Source of the DNA: Natrinema soli
GTDB lineage: Archaea; Halobacteriota; Halobacteria; Halobacteriales; Natrialbaceae
Direction of reading: 5' to 3'
DNA: 5,970 nt
Assembly: GCF_028618695.1 (NCBI RefSeq)
Contig: NZ_JAQIVI010000553.1
Span: forward strand, 1 to 5,970
Shown here: in pieces, positions 5,648-5,970 of the stretch
How the letters are laid out: each line of letters opens with the position of its first letter
How positions within the stretch are numbered: position 1 is the stretch's first letter
Translations under genes and position numbers: made by a program
Notes under the pieces: model-generated
What the model saw: only the letters and a program-made list of their open reading frames with translations
Database searches by the model: none
What the model was told of the DNA's origin: nothing

Positions 5648-5970
5648 ATGAAAGCATACGAAGTGCAGGAGGCCACGAGCGAGTACGACGGCATCGTCGA
5701 AGTCGAGCGCGAACGACCCACACCGGATGACGACGAAGCGCTCGTCCGGTTGCGCGCGGCCTCGCTCAACTACCGCGACTTGGCCATCGCGAACGACGAA
5801 CTCGCCTATCCGGGTGCGACGCTACCGGTCGTCCCCCTCTCGGATGGTGCCGGCGAGGTCGTCGCAGTCGGCGACGACGTCGGGCGACTCTCGGAGGGCG
5901 ACCGCGTCGCGACCCCGTTCGCCCCCGACTGGATCGAGGGCGAGGGCTCGCGCGCGAAGATGGCACGGAC
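5648..5970 (+). CDS. MDR-family NAD(P)-dependent oxidoreductase (partial)
   Basis: The frame starts at ATG 5648 (MKAYEVQEATSEYDG) and is open to the window end, giving 107 residues of the N-terminal GroES-like catalytic domain of a medium-chain dehydrogenase/reductase. Family landmarks are EALVRLRAASLNYRDL (30-45), PLSDGAGEVVAVG (63-75) and EGDRVATPF (83-91). In zinc alcohol dehydrogenases a catalytic Cys sits near the NYRD position and a His-Glu pair sits where S65-D66 occur here. Both are absent, so this looks like the zinc-independent branch related to quinone oxidoreductases, often annotated as alcohol dehydrogenase. The NAD(P)-binding Rossmann domain lies beyond the edge, so cofactor and substrate cannot be judged. 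It follows fen on the same strand after 114 bp, with no functional link evident. Confidence 0.88.
   Translation, partial: MKAYEVQEATSEYDGIVEVERERPTPDDDEALVRLRAASLNYRDLAIANDELAYPGATLPVVPLSDGAGEVVAVGDDVGRLSEGDRVATPFAPDWIEGEGSRAKMAR

Noticed and set aside
4678..5730. 350-residue frame overlapping fen in another plus frame
   Set aside because: Its translation is an Arg/Gly/Pro-rich low-complexity product typical of an out-of-frame shadow, and it fully overlaps the confident FEN-1 gene.
1..5970. Defence system, mobile element or CRISPR array
   Set aside because: No transposase, integrase, nuclease-toxin pair, terminal repeats or regularly spaced repeats are visible. The only nuclease is housekeeping FEN-1, and codon usage looks even across the window.

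Overview
The window looks like chromosomal DNA from a haloarchaeon. It is GC-rich with G/C at most third codon positions, the predicted proteins are very rich in Asp and Glu, and the FEN-1 nuclease and the MEDS/GAF histidine kinase match the haloarchaeal versions of those families as I remember them. A Natrialbales-type genus is plausible, but I cannot prove it from this stretch.

Layout: (1) positions 1-455, minus strand, the N-terminal part of a small multi-pass membrane protein of unknown function that runs off the left edge; (2) positions 456-505, a 50-bp divergent promoter region with an inverted repeat; (3) positions 506-1138, plus strand, a GNAT-family N-acetyltransferase; (4) positions 1139-1345, a convergent gap with only a short GC hairpin; (5) positions 1346-4249, minus strand, a large soluble hybrid sensor, MEDS then three tandem GAF domains then HisKA and HATPase, with all kinase motifs intact; (6) positions 4250-4555, a 306-bp divergent intergenic region that is locally AT-rich and holds several short symmetrical or repeated elements and a likely TATA box for each flanking gene; (7) positions 4556-5533, plus strand, flap endonuclease FEN-1; (8) positions 5648-5970, plus strand, the start of a zinc-independent-type MDR oxidoreductase that runs off the right edge.

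The genes do not form an obvious pathway. The kinase has no adjacent response regulator and is transcribed alone, as orphan kinases in haloarchaea often are. FEN-1 is a housekeeping replication and repair enzyme. The GNAT and MDR proteins have no visible substrate link to their neighbours. I see no mobile element, CRISPR array, tRNA, rRNA or clear defence cassette. The points most worth a second look are the in-register cysteine in each of the kinase's three GAF repeats and the cluster of short repeats and palindromes between the kinase and fen. I do not see a convincing new multi-gene system here.
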